The notes under the pieces: generated by a model
Told to the model about the DNA's origin: nothing
The model's database searches: none
Seen by the model: the letters and a program-made list of their open reading frames with translations, nothing else
NCBI GenBank assembly: GCA_949289855.1
Contig: CASEPS010000015.1
Location: forward strand, 1-40,779
Length of the DNA: 40,779 nt
DNA from: an uncultured Erysipelotrichaceae bacterium
Lineage (GTDB): Bacteria; Bacillota_I; Bacilli_A; Erysipelotrichales; Erysipelotrichaceae
Direction of reading: 5' to 3'
Shown here: in pieces, positions 7,958-16,427 of the stretch
How positions within the stretch are numbered: the first letter of the stretch is position 1
Layout of the letters: every line of letters begins with the position of its first letter
Program-made: the position numbers and the translations under genes

Positions 7958-8503
7958 ATGGAATATATCACACTTAACAACGGCATACAGATGCCCATTA
8001 TTGGTTTTGGCACATGGGCTGTCAGGGGAAAAGAAGGATACAACACACTGCTGGACGCCATTCATACAGGGTATCGCCTGTTTGATACCGCTGAAATGTA
8101 TGCAAACCAGGACATTGTTGGCAAAGCCATACAGGATAGCGGCATAGACCGCAGCGAATTCTTCATCACCACAAAACTATGCAGACCACATAGACCTTTT
8201 GTTAATCCATGAACCATACAAGACATCTTCCTCCATGTACAAAGCATTTGAAGAAGCATACGAACAAGGCATAGTACGCGCCATCGGTGTATCCAACTTC
8301 TCACAAGACTTCTATGATTCCTTTATCAAAACATGCCATGTCACACCTGCCATCAACCAGGTGGAATCCCATGTCTATTACCCACAATTGAAAGCACATA
8401 TGGAGAACTATGGCACACACATGCAGTCCTGGGGTTCATTTACCGAAGGAAGGAAAGACATCTTCCATGAACCATTGTTAATGGATATAGCAGAAAAATA
8501 TAT
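7958..8503 (+). pseudogene. broken aldo/keto reductase
   Basis: The gene starts at ATG 7958 after AAGGAG and encodes the normal AKR N-terminus with catalytic Asp43, Tyr48 and Lys73 (FFITTKL). About 60 bases are then missing, and the reading frame changes: the next AKR block, DLLLIHEPYKTSS with the catalytic His, continues in the +1 frame from about 8190 through IGVSNFS and INQVESH. Homology stops at DIAEKY near 8501, so the C-terminal ninety or so residues (the cofactor-binding part) are also missing. Two intact AKRs of the same family lie at 15.6-17.3 kb. It is not expected to make an active enzyme. Confidence 0.85.
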
Positions 8504-8528
8504 TCTACAAACCAGCTTTCTGAAAAGA

Positions 8529-8556
8529 AAAAGCCGGGAAATACGTTTTCCCAGCC
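8529..8556 (-). terminator. intrinsic terminator of thiMED
   Basis: On the minus strand GCTGGGAAAA, a short CGTA loop and TTTCCCGGC pair, followed by TTTTTC (plus-strand 8533-8555). It starts only a few bases after the thiD stop codon. Confidence 0.85.
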
Positions 8557-8558
8557 AT

Positions 8559-9362
8559 TTATTTTGCATATTTGCCATTTAATGCAAAGCCATGATGCAT
8601 TGGACCACTGCCCTGACCAAGGTCAAGCATTGCCAGTAAGGCATCGGAAAGATAGCTCTTTGCCCTTTCAACAGAAGTCACAAGGTCATAGCCTTTGGCA
8701 AGGTTAGAAGCAATGGCACTGGACAATGTACAGCCAGTTCCATGGGTATTTGGATTATCGATCCGCTTTCCTTCAAACCAGTGCATGCCACCTTCATAGA
8801 CAAGTAAGTCATTGGCATCATTGATGCGATGACCACCCTTCAACAGCACGGCACAATGCATTGTTTCATAGATCTTTGTGGCAGCTGCCTCCATATCCTT
8901 TGCATTCTGTATGTGCATACCGGAAAGCACTTCACCTTCCGGAATATTTGGGGTGATGACAGCCGCCATAGGAAATAGTTTTTCCTTGATGGCGGCGACC
9001 GCATCATCTTCCATCAGTGCAGAACCACTTGTCGCAACCATGACCGGGTCAACCACAATATTCTCTGCCTTCCAGAAAGAGAGTCTTTCGGCAATCGCTT
9101 CTACGAGTGCTGCCGAAGAAACCATACCGATCTTCACCGCATCAGGACGGATGTCTTCAAATACCATATCGATTTCCTGTTTCAGAAACTCTGGTGTCGC
9201 TTCAAGAATGGAACGCACACCAGTAGTATTCTGGGCAGTCAGGGCAGTAATGGCACTCATACCATATACCCCATTTGTGATCATTGTCTTCAAATCTGCC
9301 TGAATACCGGCACCACCACTGCTGTCACTGCCGGCAATTGTCAAAGCTGTCGCAAGTTTCAT
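8559..9362 (-). CDS. thiD: ThiD, hydroxymethylpyrimidine (phosphate) kinase
   Basis: ThiD phosphorylates HMP and HMP-phosphate to HMP-PP, the pyrimidine substrate of ThiE. The 267-residue ribokinase-fold protein begins TALTIAGSDSSGGAGIQADLKT, the ThiD signature, with GMSAITALTAQNT and the late anion-hole block NTHGTGCTLSSAIA. It overlaps thiE by four bases (ATGA), completing the riboswitch-controlled order thiM-thiE-thiD. Length and motifs are normal, so an active enzyme is expected. Without thiC in view, its HMP probably comes from salvage. Confidence 0.96.
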   Translation of the reverse strand: MKLATALTIAGSDSSGGAGIQADLKTMITNGVYGMSAITALTAQNTTGVRSILEATPEFLKQEIDMVFEDIRPDAVKIGMVSSAALVEAIAERLSFWKAENIVVDPVMVATSGSALMEDDAVAAIKEKLFPMAAVITPNIPEGEVLSGMHIQNAKDMEAAATKIYETMHCAVLLKGGHRINDANDLLVYEGGMHWFEGKRIDNPNTHGTGCTLSSAIASNLAKGYDLVTSVERAKSYLSDALLAMLDLGQGSGPMHHGFALNGKYAK

Positions 9363-10006
9363 TTCTCTTCTCCCTTCATTTCCAATACCAGTTTACGGAT
9401 GCGCTTCGTCGCTTCTGCTGGATCATCGCTGGCAAACAAAGCAGATACCACCGCAACACCATCTACACCACTTCCGGCTAATTGCATGATGTTATCTTCC
9501 TGTATACCACCGATTGCCACAACCGGAATATGAACATTTGCTGTGATATCCACCAGCGTTTCTTTGGATAGTGGTGTGACATCATCTTTTGTGCTTGTTA
9601 CAAATACCGCACCACAGCCAAGATAATCCGCACCATCCTGCTCAGCCTGCAATGCTTCCTGTCTGTTATGGCAGGAAGTACCGATGATCATTTCATCGCC
9701 AACAAGTTTTCTCACTTCTCTGGCATCCATATCATCCTGTCCAACATGTACACCATCTGCCCCAATGCGCATAGCTACGGAAACATCATCATTGATAATG
9801 AGTGGTACATGATACTTCTGACAGAGCTTTTGTACTTCCAATGCTTCTTTGACAAAGTCTTCTTCATCCAGATGTTTTTCCCGCAATTGAAATATGGTCG
9901 CACCATTTCGCAACACTGCTTCCACCACATCCAGAAACGGCATATGCTTGTTCATGCCACTGTCACTTACCGCATAGACAAGCATCATTTCCTTAGTACA
10001 TTTCAT
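9359..10006 (-). CDS. thiE: ThiE, thiamine-phosphate synthase
   Basis: ThiE couples HMP-PP and thiazole phosphate to thiamine phosphate. The start at 10006 (MKCTKEMMLVYAVSD), behind GGAG, gives 215 residues, the usual length. An upstream open frame is only the shadow of thiM. The TIM-barrel motifs are present: QLREKHLDE for pyrimidine binding, IINDDVSVA, DGVHVGQDDM, GTSCHNRQEA, and the phosphate loops TSTKDDVTPLS and VAIGGI. Its start lies 14 bases inside the end of thiM and its end overlaps thiD by four, so translation is tightly coupled. Confidence 0.96.
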   Translation of the reverse strand: MKCTKEMMLVYAVSDSGMNKHMPFLDVVEAVLRNGATIFQLREKHLDEEDFVKEALEVQKLCQKYHVPLIINDDVSVAMRIGADGVHVGQDDMDAREVRKLVGDEMIIGTSCHNRQEALQAEQDGADYLGCGAVFVTSTKDDVTPLSKETLVDITANVHIPVVAIGGIQEDNIMQLAGSGVDGVAVVSALFASDDPAEATKRIRKLVLEMKGEEK

Positions 10007-10808
10007 AGCGTGCTCCTTTCTCCAACACATTTCCATCCATGTTATACATCGCATCGATGAGATACATCCGATAGGACGCATTCCCATCTTCTGTCCGCAT
10101 CCTCTGTTCTGCAATTTCTCCACATAGTCCCATTGCACATACTGCGGAAACAGCAGCTTCCAAAGGAGAATCCTTCTTAACTGAAACATATGCCGCAAGC
10201 ACTGACGATAACATACAGCCTGTACCAGTGACTTTGCTCATCAAAGCACTGCCATTATGGACAACATATGCTTTTTCATCATCCGCAACGATATCCATCG
10301 CTCCACTGATAACAATCACCGCACCTGTCTTTTGGGACAACCGCTTCGCCAGAGAAACAGCATCTTTCAGATTTTGTTCAGTGACCTGCCGTGTGGAGTC
10401 CACACCTTTTTCTTCTACCATTCCAGAGGCAATCGCCCTGATCTCAGACAGATTTCCCCGGATGACAGAAAAGCGGACAGAGGATAACAATTGCTCAAGG
10501 GACTGTTTGCGAAACGATGAAGCACCTGCTCCTACCGGATCAAGGACAACCGGCTTGCCAAGACAATTTGCTTTTTGCCCGGCCTGTAACATAGCCGCAA
10601 GCTTATTCACTGTTAACATACCCATATTGAGGTTCAGTCCATCCGCAAGGGAAACAATGTCTTCTGCTTCTTCTATCGCTTCTGCCATGATCGGACTGGC
10701 CCCACAGGCAAGGGTAATATTGGCGCAATCATTGATTGTGACATAATTGGTCATATTGTGAACAAGCGGTGCTTTCTTTCTCACCGCATCCATCTTGTCT
10801 TTCAGCAT
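9993..10808 (-). CDS. thiM: ThiM, hydroxyethylthiazole kinase
   Basis: ThiM phosphorylates hydroxyethylthiazole (HET), the salvage route to the thiazole half of thiamine. The start at 10808 (MLKDKMDAVRKKAPLVHNMT), behind GGAGGG, gives 271 residues; upstream in-frame codons fall inside the attenuator stem and are rejected. Family blocks are visible: HNMTNYVTINDCAN, ASPIMAEA, LNLNMGML, KPVVLDPVGAGAS, and the catalytic GTGCMLSSV with its Cys. It is the first gene after the TPP riboswitch, so the operon is repressed when thiamine pyrophosphate is plentiful. Confidence 0.96.
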   Translation of the reverse strand: MLKDKMDAVRKKAPLVHNMTNYVTINDCANITLACGASPIMAEAIEEAEDIVSLADGLNLNMGMLTVNKLAAMLQAGQKANCLGKPVVLDPVGAGASSFRKQSLEQLLSSVRFSVIRGNLSEIRAIASGMVEEKGVDSTRQVTEQNLKDAVSLAKRLSQKTGAVIVISGAMDIVADDEKAYVVHNGSALMSKVTGTGCMLSSVLAAYVSVKKDSPLEAAVSAVCAMGLCGEIAEQRMRTEDGNASYRMYLIDAMYNMDGNVLEKGARYEMY

Positions 10809-10820
10809 ATACCCTCCATA

Positions 10821-10853
10821 CAAAAAGCGAAGATGACAAACTGCCACCTTCGA
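10821..10853 (-). terminator. attenuator terminator of the thiM riboswitch
   Basis: On the minus strand CGAAGGTGGC (10843-10852), loop AGTTT and GTCATCTTCG (10828-10837) form a 10-bp stem with two G-U pairs, followed by CTTTTT. It sits between the TPP aptamer and the thiM ribosome binding site, the position expected for the expression platform. Confidence 0.85.
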
Positions 10854-10861
10854 AAGAATAC

Positions 10862-10946
10862 ATATTCTCCCTGCGGCGGCATTACCCGCATCAGGTCAGA
10901 TGGTCGAAGGTTTCTCCTTCCTCTCAGCCGCCTGTGCAGCTCCCAT
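10862..10946 (-). ncRNA. TPP riboswitch (THI element) of thiMED
   Basis: On the minus strand the conserved THI boxes occur in order: GGGAGC, GGCTGAGAG, ACCTGATGCGGGTAATGCCG, then GCAGGGAG. These form the TPP-binding three-way junction. TPP binding should favour the downstream attenuator. The aptamer starts six bases past the stop codon of the recombinase-like gene, so its promoter must lie within or before that gene. No good promoter is visible between them. Confidence 0.95.
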
Positions 10947-10951
10947 GTCAT

Positions 10952-11446
10952 TTATTCTGCTTTCAAAGCCTTTTCCAACGTTGGATAGGAAATACCAAGC
11001 TGGGCTGCCATTTCCTTCTTTGTGATCGCTTTGGCAAGAAGCTTCTTGCGCAACAGCATAAACAATTCATGGTCAACTGCCTTCTGCTTTCTGCCACGCT
11101 TTTTTTCCACCACAACTTCTTCAACAGGTTGTTCTTCCACACATGTGACCAACGGCTCATCAAACAATGGTGTTACACCACCATCGAAATACAAAACATC
11201 ACAGGTAATGGAAATGACCTTTTCACGGAAAGCCTTCTGTTCCTCTATATCCATTCCACAATCCTGTTCAGATTGCATTAATACAACATCACCCATGCGT
11301 AAAGACGACAAAAGTGCTTCTTGTGCTGAACGATCTTCCCCATAGTCAATATACATTTCATCAATCTGTACAATATGTTCAAAAGCTGTCTTTACACTAT
11401 ACAGCTCCATTTCATCTTCATTTAATACTGCGTACCCAATTCTCAT
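10952..11446 (-). CDS. degenerate serine-recombinase-like protein with C-terminal HTH
   Basis: The 164-residue protein opens MRIGYAVLNEDEM, matching the resolvase opening MRIGYARVST but without the catalytic serine. The middle keeps the fold pattern of a resolvase (ALLSSLRMGDVVLMQSEQDC). The end KKRGRKQKAVD...ITKKEMAAQLGISYPTLEKAL matches the DNA-binding tail of invertases and resolvases. The active-site serine and the usual arginines are missing, so a DNA-binding role without recombination is the likely reading; this is an inference. The ribosome binding site is poor. It lies directly before the TPP riboswitch on the same strand. Confidence 0.65.
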   Translation of the reverse strand: MRIGYAVLNEDEMELYSVKTAFEHIVQIDEMYIDYGEDRSAQEALLSSLRMGDVVLMQSEQDCGMDIEEQKAFREKVISITCDVLYFDGGVTPLFDEPLVTCVEEQPVEEVVVEKKRGRKQKAVDHELFMLLRKKLLAKAITKKEMAAQLGISYPTLEKALKAE

Positions 11447-11458
11447 GTTTCAATCCAA

Positions 11459-11480
11459 TAAGAAAAATAATTTTTTTCTT
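11459..11480. repeat. AT-rich inverted repeat
   Basis: AAGAAAAA and TTTTTCTT arms face each other across TAAT-T in the leader of the recombinase-like gene. It could be a weak hairpin or operator; nothing else supports a function. Confidence 0.3.
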
Positions 11481-11555
11481 TCGTCTAGTATCATAGCAGG
11501 AATTGTAAATAATGGGGAATGAAATTATATAACAGAATACAAAAAAATTATTATT

Positions 11556-11588
11556 TTGAAAATCAAACATTTCATTTTCAGATATAAT
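11556..11588 (+). promoter_or_regulatory. candidate promoter of the esterase gene
   Basis: A perfect TATAAT (11583-11588) lies 30 bases before the start codon. The nearest -35-like box is TTGAAA at 11556, 21 bases away, which is too long for a standard spacer, so only the -10 box is well supported. Confidence 0.4.
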
Positions 11589-11617
11589 ATGAATAGCAGC
11601 GATACAGGAGAAACATC

Positions 11618-12556
11618 ATGGAAATCAAAAACTGGACGTATGAGGAATTCCCGGCATTTGATGAACCAGTAGAAGGCGCTGCCTTCCTGGAAACGACCGG
11701 CAACGAACAAAGCATTCTCTATCTCAATGATGTCGTCTATGCCACAATGGATGGCATAGAACTGACATTGCAGATACTGATACCCACAAGCCGCAACAAC
11801 CCGTATATCCCCGAGGCACAGCAACAGAACTTTGCCTTACCATGTTGTGTGTTTGTCAAAGGTTCTGCCTGGATGAAACAGAATGTGTACATCAATCTCT
11901 GTGATGTGGCAAAAGTAGCAGAAAGAGGCTATGTATGTGCCATTGTACAATACCGCCATTCTTTACAGGCACCATTCCCTGCCCAGGCAGTCGATACCCG
12001 CAATGCCATCCGTTATCTCAGAAAAAATGCCGCAAAGTATGGAATTGATCCAGCCCGCATGATTGTGGCAGGTGGTTCATCCGGAGGACATACTGCTATG
12101 TGGGCAGGCATGCGCCACAATGACGATACAGAAGAAAACATCTATCCTGGCATTTCTGGAGAAGTGAGTGGCATTATCAACTACTACGGTTCTGTCACTG
12201 TCATGTTAGAGGCAAGCAACCCAAGTACCCCAAACTACAAACTCCCAGATAGTCCGGAAGGGATGGAAATGGGATGTGTGAACCTTAGGGAAAGAGAAGA
12301 TCTTGCAAGAGCACTTTCTGTTGAAGAAAACATCGATGAAAATACCATCATTCCTCCAGTGCTCATCTTCCATGGCACAAAGGACCGCATTGTGAATACA
12401 AGGCAGAGTGTCGTCCTCTATGAGAAACTCAAAGCATGTCGCAAAGACGCAGCCCTGTATCTTTTGAAGGGTGCAGACCATGGTGGGGCAGAGTTCTGGA
12501 CGAAGGAAGTCATTGATATCGCAGACAAGTTCATCAAAGACTGCATTGCAAAGTAA
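11618..12556 (+). CDS. alpha/beta hydrolase, BD-FAE / esterase-lipase type
   Basis: The 312-residue cytoplasmic esterase starts behind CAGGAG. The nucleophile motif AGGSSGGH (151-158) places Ser155 in G-x-S-x-G. Asp256 in FHGTKDRIV and His288 in GADHGG complete the triad. An early strand, CCVFVKGSAW, replaces the usual HGGG oxyanion loop. The sequence up to the triad resembles bacterial feruloyl/acetyl-esterase relatives of carboxylesterase (BD-FAE). The substrate is unknown. It is a single-gene unit ending in a strong terminator. Confidence 0.88.
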   Translation: MEIKNWTYEEFPAFDEPVEGAAFLETTGNEQSILYLNDVVYATMDGIELTLQILIPTSRNNPYIPEAQQQNFALPCCVFVKGSAWMKQNVYINLCDVAKVAERGYVCAIVQYRHSLQAPFPAQAVDTRNAIRYLRKNAAKYGIDPARMIVAGGSSGGHTAMWAGMRHNDDTEENIYPGISGEVSGIINYYGSVTVMLEASNPSTPNYKLPDSPEGMEMGCVNLREREDLARALSVEENIDENTIIPPVLIFHGTKDRIVNTRQSVVLYEKLKACRKDAALYLLKGADHGGAEFWTKEVIDIADKFIKDCIAK

Positions 12557-12588
12557 AAGTCGTACAAATTCTGTACGACTCTTTTTCT
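12556..12588 (+). terminator. intrinsic terminator
   Basis: AGTCGTACA (12558-12566), loop AATTC, TGTACGACT (12572-12580), then CTTTTTC. It closes the esterase gene and also abuts the end of the convergent PHP gene. Confidence 0.9.
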
Positions 12589-13463
12589 TAGTCAACAATC
12601 GGATGGAAGGTTGGTACCATGTGGTCAAATGTACAGAACTCTTTGATACCGATCTCATCACGGACGATCTTTCTTGCGTCCGCAAAGTGATCACCGAGGA
12701 ATTCTGTCTTATGTGCATCTGAACCAAAGGTGAAAATCTTTCCACCAAGATCTTTATACAGCTTCAATATCTTACGGCATGGCTGTGTATCTTTAAGTCC
12801 ATAGTGCCAGGAAGAAGTATTGATCTCAATACCCTTGCCATCTTTGATCGCCAGCTTGAGAATTTCTGCAATCTTTTCTTCTTCCTTTTCAAATGGATAA
12901 ACACCAGCCGGATCATATCTTGCCAGCAAATCAAGATGGGCAAGTACAGAATAGTGTTTGAACTGCTGCTGTACCTTGTAAATCTCATCATAGTAAGCAT
13001 CATTGTATTCCTGCTGTGTTCTGCCCCTTGTGAAGTCACCTGTCCAGAATTCTTTGTTATCTACCTGATGCATAGATAACAGAACAAAATCAAGTTCATC
13101 TTCGTACTTTGCATACAGTTTTTCAAATGGATCAATGGTAATGGTCTGAATACCAAATTCCAATCCGGACTTGATCGTAATCTTTCCTGCATACTTTTTT
13201 TCCATTTCATGGAACTTCTTGAAAAATGCCGGATAGTCAACATTGGCAATCGGGTCCTGCTCATCCGCAGAAGAACTCATGCCATCTCCTCCACGGTATT
13301 CAATGCCCTTTGGATCATCCCAGTCACGTTTGATACCGTAGTCCACATGGTCTGTGAAACAAAGTTCATCAAGACCAAGTTCAATACCCCTCTCAATCTG
13401 GTTTTCCATCAATTCCCTGGAATCATCAGAAAATTCTGTATGAATATGATAATCTGCTTTCAT
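12588..13463 (-). CDS. PHP-domain phosphatase of the HisJ (histidinol-phosphatase) family
   Basis: The start at 13463 (MKADYHIHTEFSDDS), behind GGAGGACAG, gives 291 residues. Metal-binding PHP motifs appear in order: YHIHTEFSDDS, CFTDHVD, SGLEFG, SMHQVD, VLAHLDLLARY and FGSDAHKTE. These match HisJ, which removes phosphate from histidinol phosphate. No other histidine gene is near, so the call is family-level; some members act on other phosphoesters. The 136 bases to the next gene show no clear regulatory element. Confidence 0.88.
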   Translation of the reverse strand: MKADYHIHTEFSDDSRELMENQIERGIELGLDELCFTDHVDYGIKRDWDDPKGIEYRGGDGMSSSADEQDPIANVDYPAFFKKFHEMEKKYAGKITIKSGLEFGIQTITIDPFEKLYAKYEDELDFVLLSMHQVDNKEFWTGDFTRGRTQQEYNDAYYDEIYKVQQQFKHYSVLAHLDLLARYDPAGVYPFEKEEEKIAEILKLAIKDGKGIEINTSSWHYGLKDTQPCRKILKLYKDLGGKIFTFGSDAHKTEFLGDHFADARKIVRDEIGIKEFCTFDHMVPTFHPIVD

Positions 13464-13599
13464 AAGCTGTCCTCCTGCAAGAAGCGTATCACGTATCAGT
13501 CGAAACAAAATTCCAGTATCAAGTCAAACAATTCTTTGTAACAACAATCTCATTCCTTCTCATCCTCAGTCATGGATGATGAGAAATCCATCTCATTCA

Positions 13600-14034
13600 T
13601 CAAAGCTTCTTTGTCATATGCACATGGGGAATATGGGAAAACGGCAGTTCATATGCCTCCCCATCTGCCGCATAGCCATACTTTTCATAAAACTTCTCTG
13701 CACTGACACGGGCATCCATGGTCATCATGGCATAACCAGCTTCTTTTGCCCTTTTCTCCAATTCCTGTAACAGCAATGTACCAATACCACCGCGTTGCAC
13801 ATCTGTATCAATACAGAGTGTATCAATTTTGCACGCCTCACCATGATATGACATGACTGTCGTCCCTGTCAGAATACCATCTTCATAACAGGCAAGAATC
13901 AATGATTTCTTTTCATGACTGAGATCTTCATCATAGACACTTGTACCAAGAGGAAGTCTCATAATCCTGTTTCTGAGTTCCAATGTCTCCTGATAGGCAT
14001 CACTGCCATATTCAACCACTCTGATTTCTTTCAT
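13600..14034 (-). CDS. GNAT family N-acetyltransferase
   Basis: The 144-residue protein has the acetyl-CoA binding motif VQRGGIGTLLLQELE (motif A, Q/R-x-x-G-x-G/A), a following strand AMMTMDARVSAEKFYEKYGY and a C-terminal ELPFSHIPHVHM stretch, as in ElaA/YitI-like GNATs. The acceptor is unknown; amino groups of small molecules or protein are possible. It stands alone on the minus strand. Confidence 0.88.
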   Translation of the reverse strand: MKEIRVVEYGSDAYQETLELRNRIMRLPLGTSVYDEDLSHEKKSLILACYEDGILTGTTVMSYHGEACKIDTLCIDTDVQRGGIGTLLLQELEKRAKEAGYAMMTMDARVSAEKFYEKYGYAADGEAYELPFSHIPHVHMTKKL

Positions 14035-14139
14035 CCTAACCTCCAGAACAAATACTGTTTAATCTTCTTGCACATTCTTATTTTTGTCTACCATTTCTAT
14101 TAATCAAAAACATTTATATTCTTATATGAAATAAATGTA

Positions 14140-14145
14140 TATAAT
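14140..14145 (+). promoter_or_regulatory. -10 box of the metallophosphoesterase gene
   Basis: TGTATATAAT ends in a perfect TATAAT and carries an extended TGT-like element. It lies 25 bases before the start codon at 14171. No good -35 box is visible, which the extended -10 could make up for. Confidence 0.45.
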
Positions 14146-14170
14146 AGAAAGCAAAGAGAGGAGGTACACC

Positions 14171-14908
14171 ATGCTCTATATCACAGGTGACACACATGGC
14201 ATGTTTGAAAGGTTCAGCTCACGCAGCTTTCCAGAAGGAAAACATCTGACAAAAGATGATTATGTCATCATCCTTGGTGACTTTGGTGGTATATGGGATG
14301 TCAATAAAAGCAGTAAAGCAGAACTCTATGATCTGCAATGGCTGGAAGACAAACCATTTACCATTCTTTTCATCGATGGCAACCACGAAAACTTTGAGCG
14401 GCTGCACAACTTTCCCATCAAATCCTGGCATGGTGGCAAGGTACATGAAATACGTCCATCCATCCTGCATCTGATGCGTGGAGAAATCTATGAAATAGAT
14501 GGAAAGTCGTTCTTCACCTTTGGTGGCGCAGCCAGCCATGATATCAGTGATGGTATTCTTGAACCAGGTGACAAGCGCATAAAGCAATGGCAAAAAGAAA
14601 GAAGGTACTTCCGCATCAACCATGTTTCCTGGTGGAAAGAAGAAATGCCGACAAGAAACGAAATGGAATACGGTATTGCAAACCTTGAAAAACACGGCAA
14701 CCAGGCGGACTACATTCTCACCCATAGTCCCACTTCAGAGATGGCAGAAAAACTTGGCTATCACAATTTTGATGCACTGACTTCCTATCTACAGTTTCTT
14801 CACAAAACCATTGATTTCAACAAATGGTACTTTGGTCACTTGCATAGAGACATTGCTTTGCCAGAGTACAAAGCACATTGTCTGTACAAGAATATCATTG
14901 CCATATGA
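14171..14908 (+). CDS. metallophosphoesterase
   Basis: The start at 14171 (MLYITGDTHGMFERF), behind GAGGAGG, gives 245 residues; an earlier ATG at 14135 overlaps the promoter. Calcineurin-like motifs are complete: GDTHG (Asp7, His9), LGDFGG, DGNHE, ILTHSP and FGHLHRD. These bind two metal ions and hydrolyse phosphoesters. The FRINHVSWWKEEMP segment is shared by a Firmicutes subgroup often annotated only as metallophosphoesterase. The substrate is unknown. Confidence 0.9.
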   Translation: MLYITGDTHGMFERFSSRSFPEGKHLTKDDYVIILGDFGGIWDVNKSSKAELYDLQWLEDKPFTILFIDGNHENFERLHNFPIKSWHGGKVHEIRPSILHLMRGEIYEIDGKSFFTFGGAASHDISDGILEPGDKRIKQWQKERRYFRINHVSWWKEEMPTRNEMEYGIANLEKHGNQADYILTHSPTSEMAEKLGYHNFDALTSYLQFLHKTIDFNKWYFGHLHRDIALPEYKAHCLYKNIIAI

Positions 14909-14945
14909 AAAAGGAAGATGCCATGCAACATCTTCCTTATTTTGT
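14909..14945. terminator. bidirectional intrinsic terminator
   Basis: AAGGAAGATG (14911-14920) and CATCTTCCTT (14929-14938) form a perfect 10-bp stem. T runs follow on both strands (ATTTTG on plus, TTTTTC on minus). It ends both the metallophosphoesterase gene and the convergent redox operon. Confidence 0.9.
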
Positions 14946-15565
14946 TAACGGATGAAGTTTGTACGGGTGAATGTTTCCTTTTCTGGAAGTCCACTTCTTT
15001 CCTTTTCATTCCTGATGGCATTCATCAGGAATACCATATTCTTTGCAAGAACCCGCATCTGCTGCAGACCTTCTTCATCACCTGCTGCTTCTCCCGGTTC
15101 ACGACCATGAATACCATTCCAGTATTGTCCACTGGCAATTGGCATGCCAGAGATCGCAAAGTACTTGTTCAATTCATCATAGGTTGCGGACATGCCACCA
15201 CGTCTTGCGACAGCAATAGAAGCACCAACTTTCATCGTCTTGTCAAATGGTGTGCTGTAGAACAACCTGTCAAGGAAAGAGATCAATGTACCATTTGCTG
15301 AGCCATAGTAAACAGGTGAAGCAATGACCATGCCATCTGCTTCCGTGAATTTCTCTGCTGTTTCATTGACAATGTCATTGAAGATGCACTTGCCATTCTT
15401 CTTACAGGACATGCAGCCAATGCAGCCACGGATATCCATACTGCCAACACGCAATATTTCAGTTTCTACACCTGCTTCATGAAAAATCTTTTCCATTTCA
15501 TGCAGGGCAATGGCTGTATTGCCATTTTCATGCGGACTACCGCTGATCATCAATACTTTAGTCAT
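14945..15565 (-). CDS. iron-sulfur flavoprotein (NADPH-dependent FMN reductase family)
   Basis: The 206-residue flavodoxin-fold protein has the FMN phosphate loop SGSPHENGNTA (8-18) and the compact cysteine motif C48-x2-C51-x2-C54-x5-C60 (GCIGCMSCKKNGKC) that ligates a [4Fe-4S] cluster in Isf proteins. SPVYYGSANGTLISFLDR is the second flavin contact. It transfers electrons between NAD(P)H or ferredoxin and unknown acceptors, often oxygen or peroxide (family knowledge). Its start lies eight bases inside the end of the AKR gene, so it is the last gene of the flavodoxin-SnoaL-AKR-AKR operon. Confidence 0.9.
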   Translation of the reverse strand: MTKVLMISGSPHENGNTAIALHEMEKIFHEAGVETEILRVGSMDIRGCIGCMSCKKNGKCIFNDIVNETAEKFTEADGMVIASPVYYGSANGTLISFLDRLFYSTPFDKTMKVGASIAVARRGGMSATYDELNKYFAISGMPIASGQYWNGIHGREPGEAAGDEEGLQQMRVLAKNMVFLMNAIRNEKERSGLPEKETFTRTNFIR

Positions 15566-16427
15566 GGATATTTCTTCTCACACAGGCTCTGACAAATTCC
15601 GGATCGAAGTGCTTGATAGCAGTACCTGTATAACCCATATCAAGACTGCTGATTTCATTCATTTCTTCGTCTGTCAACGTGAAATCAAAGATATCCGCAT
15701 TTTCTTTGATTCTTTCCACATGGGTGGACTTTGGAATAACGACAACACCACGCTGTACATTCCATCTCAACATTACCTGACCAATGGTCTTGTTATGGTT
15801 TGTGGCAATCTTCTGCAGTGTTTCATTATCGAAAGCCTTGTATCTGCCTCCACCAAGTGGTGACCACGCTTCTGGAACAACATGGTAGAACTGCATTGTT
15901 TCCAAAGATTCCTTCTGGACAAAGAACGGATGTGTTTCAATCTGGTTGACCATCGGCTTGATGCGCACTGTCTCACAGAAGTTTGTCAGTGTATGGGCAT
16001 AGAAGTTGGAAACACCAATGGCACGCAGCTTGCCTGCTTCATAGGCATCTTCCATTGCCCGCCATGCACTGAAGTAGTCCTTCATTGCCTGATGGAGCAG
16101 ATAGAGGTCAAGGTAGTCAAGACCCATCTTTTCCAAAGAAGCATTTATTGCGGCAGATGCCATTTCATAGTTCTGCATATCCTGTACCCACATCTTGGAT
16201 GTGATGAACAGGTCTTCTCTTGTGCAGATACCATCCGCAATCGCTCTTTTGACAGCCTTGCCAACTGCTTCTTCATTTCCATAAGAAGCAGCTGTATCAA
16301 TCAGTCTGTAGCCAGCCTTGATGGCTTCATACACAACTGTTTCACATTCTGCAAGGTCTCTCACCTGGAAGACACCGAAGCCTTCCATCGGCATTCTCAC
16401 GCCATTCTGTAATGTTACGTATTCCAT
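15558..16427 (-). CDS. aldo/keto reductase (AKR5-like)
   Basis: The 289-residue NADPH-dependent carbonyl reductase has catalytic tetrad residues Asp44, Tyr49, Lys78 and His112 (IDTAASYG, TSKMW, LLHQAM), the substrate-loop block IGVSNF and the cofactor motif VVVIPKSTHVERIKENADIF. It resembles 2,5-diketogluconate-reductase-type AKRs. It directly abuts the next AKR (TAA followed at once by ATG) and overlaps the iron-sulfur flavoprotein gene. The two AKRs are clearly different in sequence, so they probably reduce different carbonyls. Substrate unknown. Confidence 0.93.
   Translation of the reverse strand: MEYVTLQNGVRMPMEGFGVFQVRDLAECETVVYEAIKAGYRLIDTAASYGNEEAVGKAVKRAIADGICTREDLFITSKMWVQDMQNYEMASAAINASLEKMGLDYLDLYLLHQAMKDYFSAWRAMEDAYEAGKLRAIGVSNFYAHTLTNFCETVRIKPMVNQIETHPFFVQKESLETMQFYHVVPEAWSPLGGGRYKAFDNETLQKIATNHNKTIGQVMLRWNVQRGVVVIPKSTHVERIKENADIFDFTLTDEEMNEISSLDMGYTGTAIKHFDPEFVRACVRRNIHD

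Noticed and set aside
11459-11480. Rho-independent terminator in the leader of the resolvase-like gene
   Set aside because: The stem is only A-T pairs and would not be stable enough; noted as a repeat.
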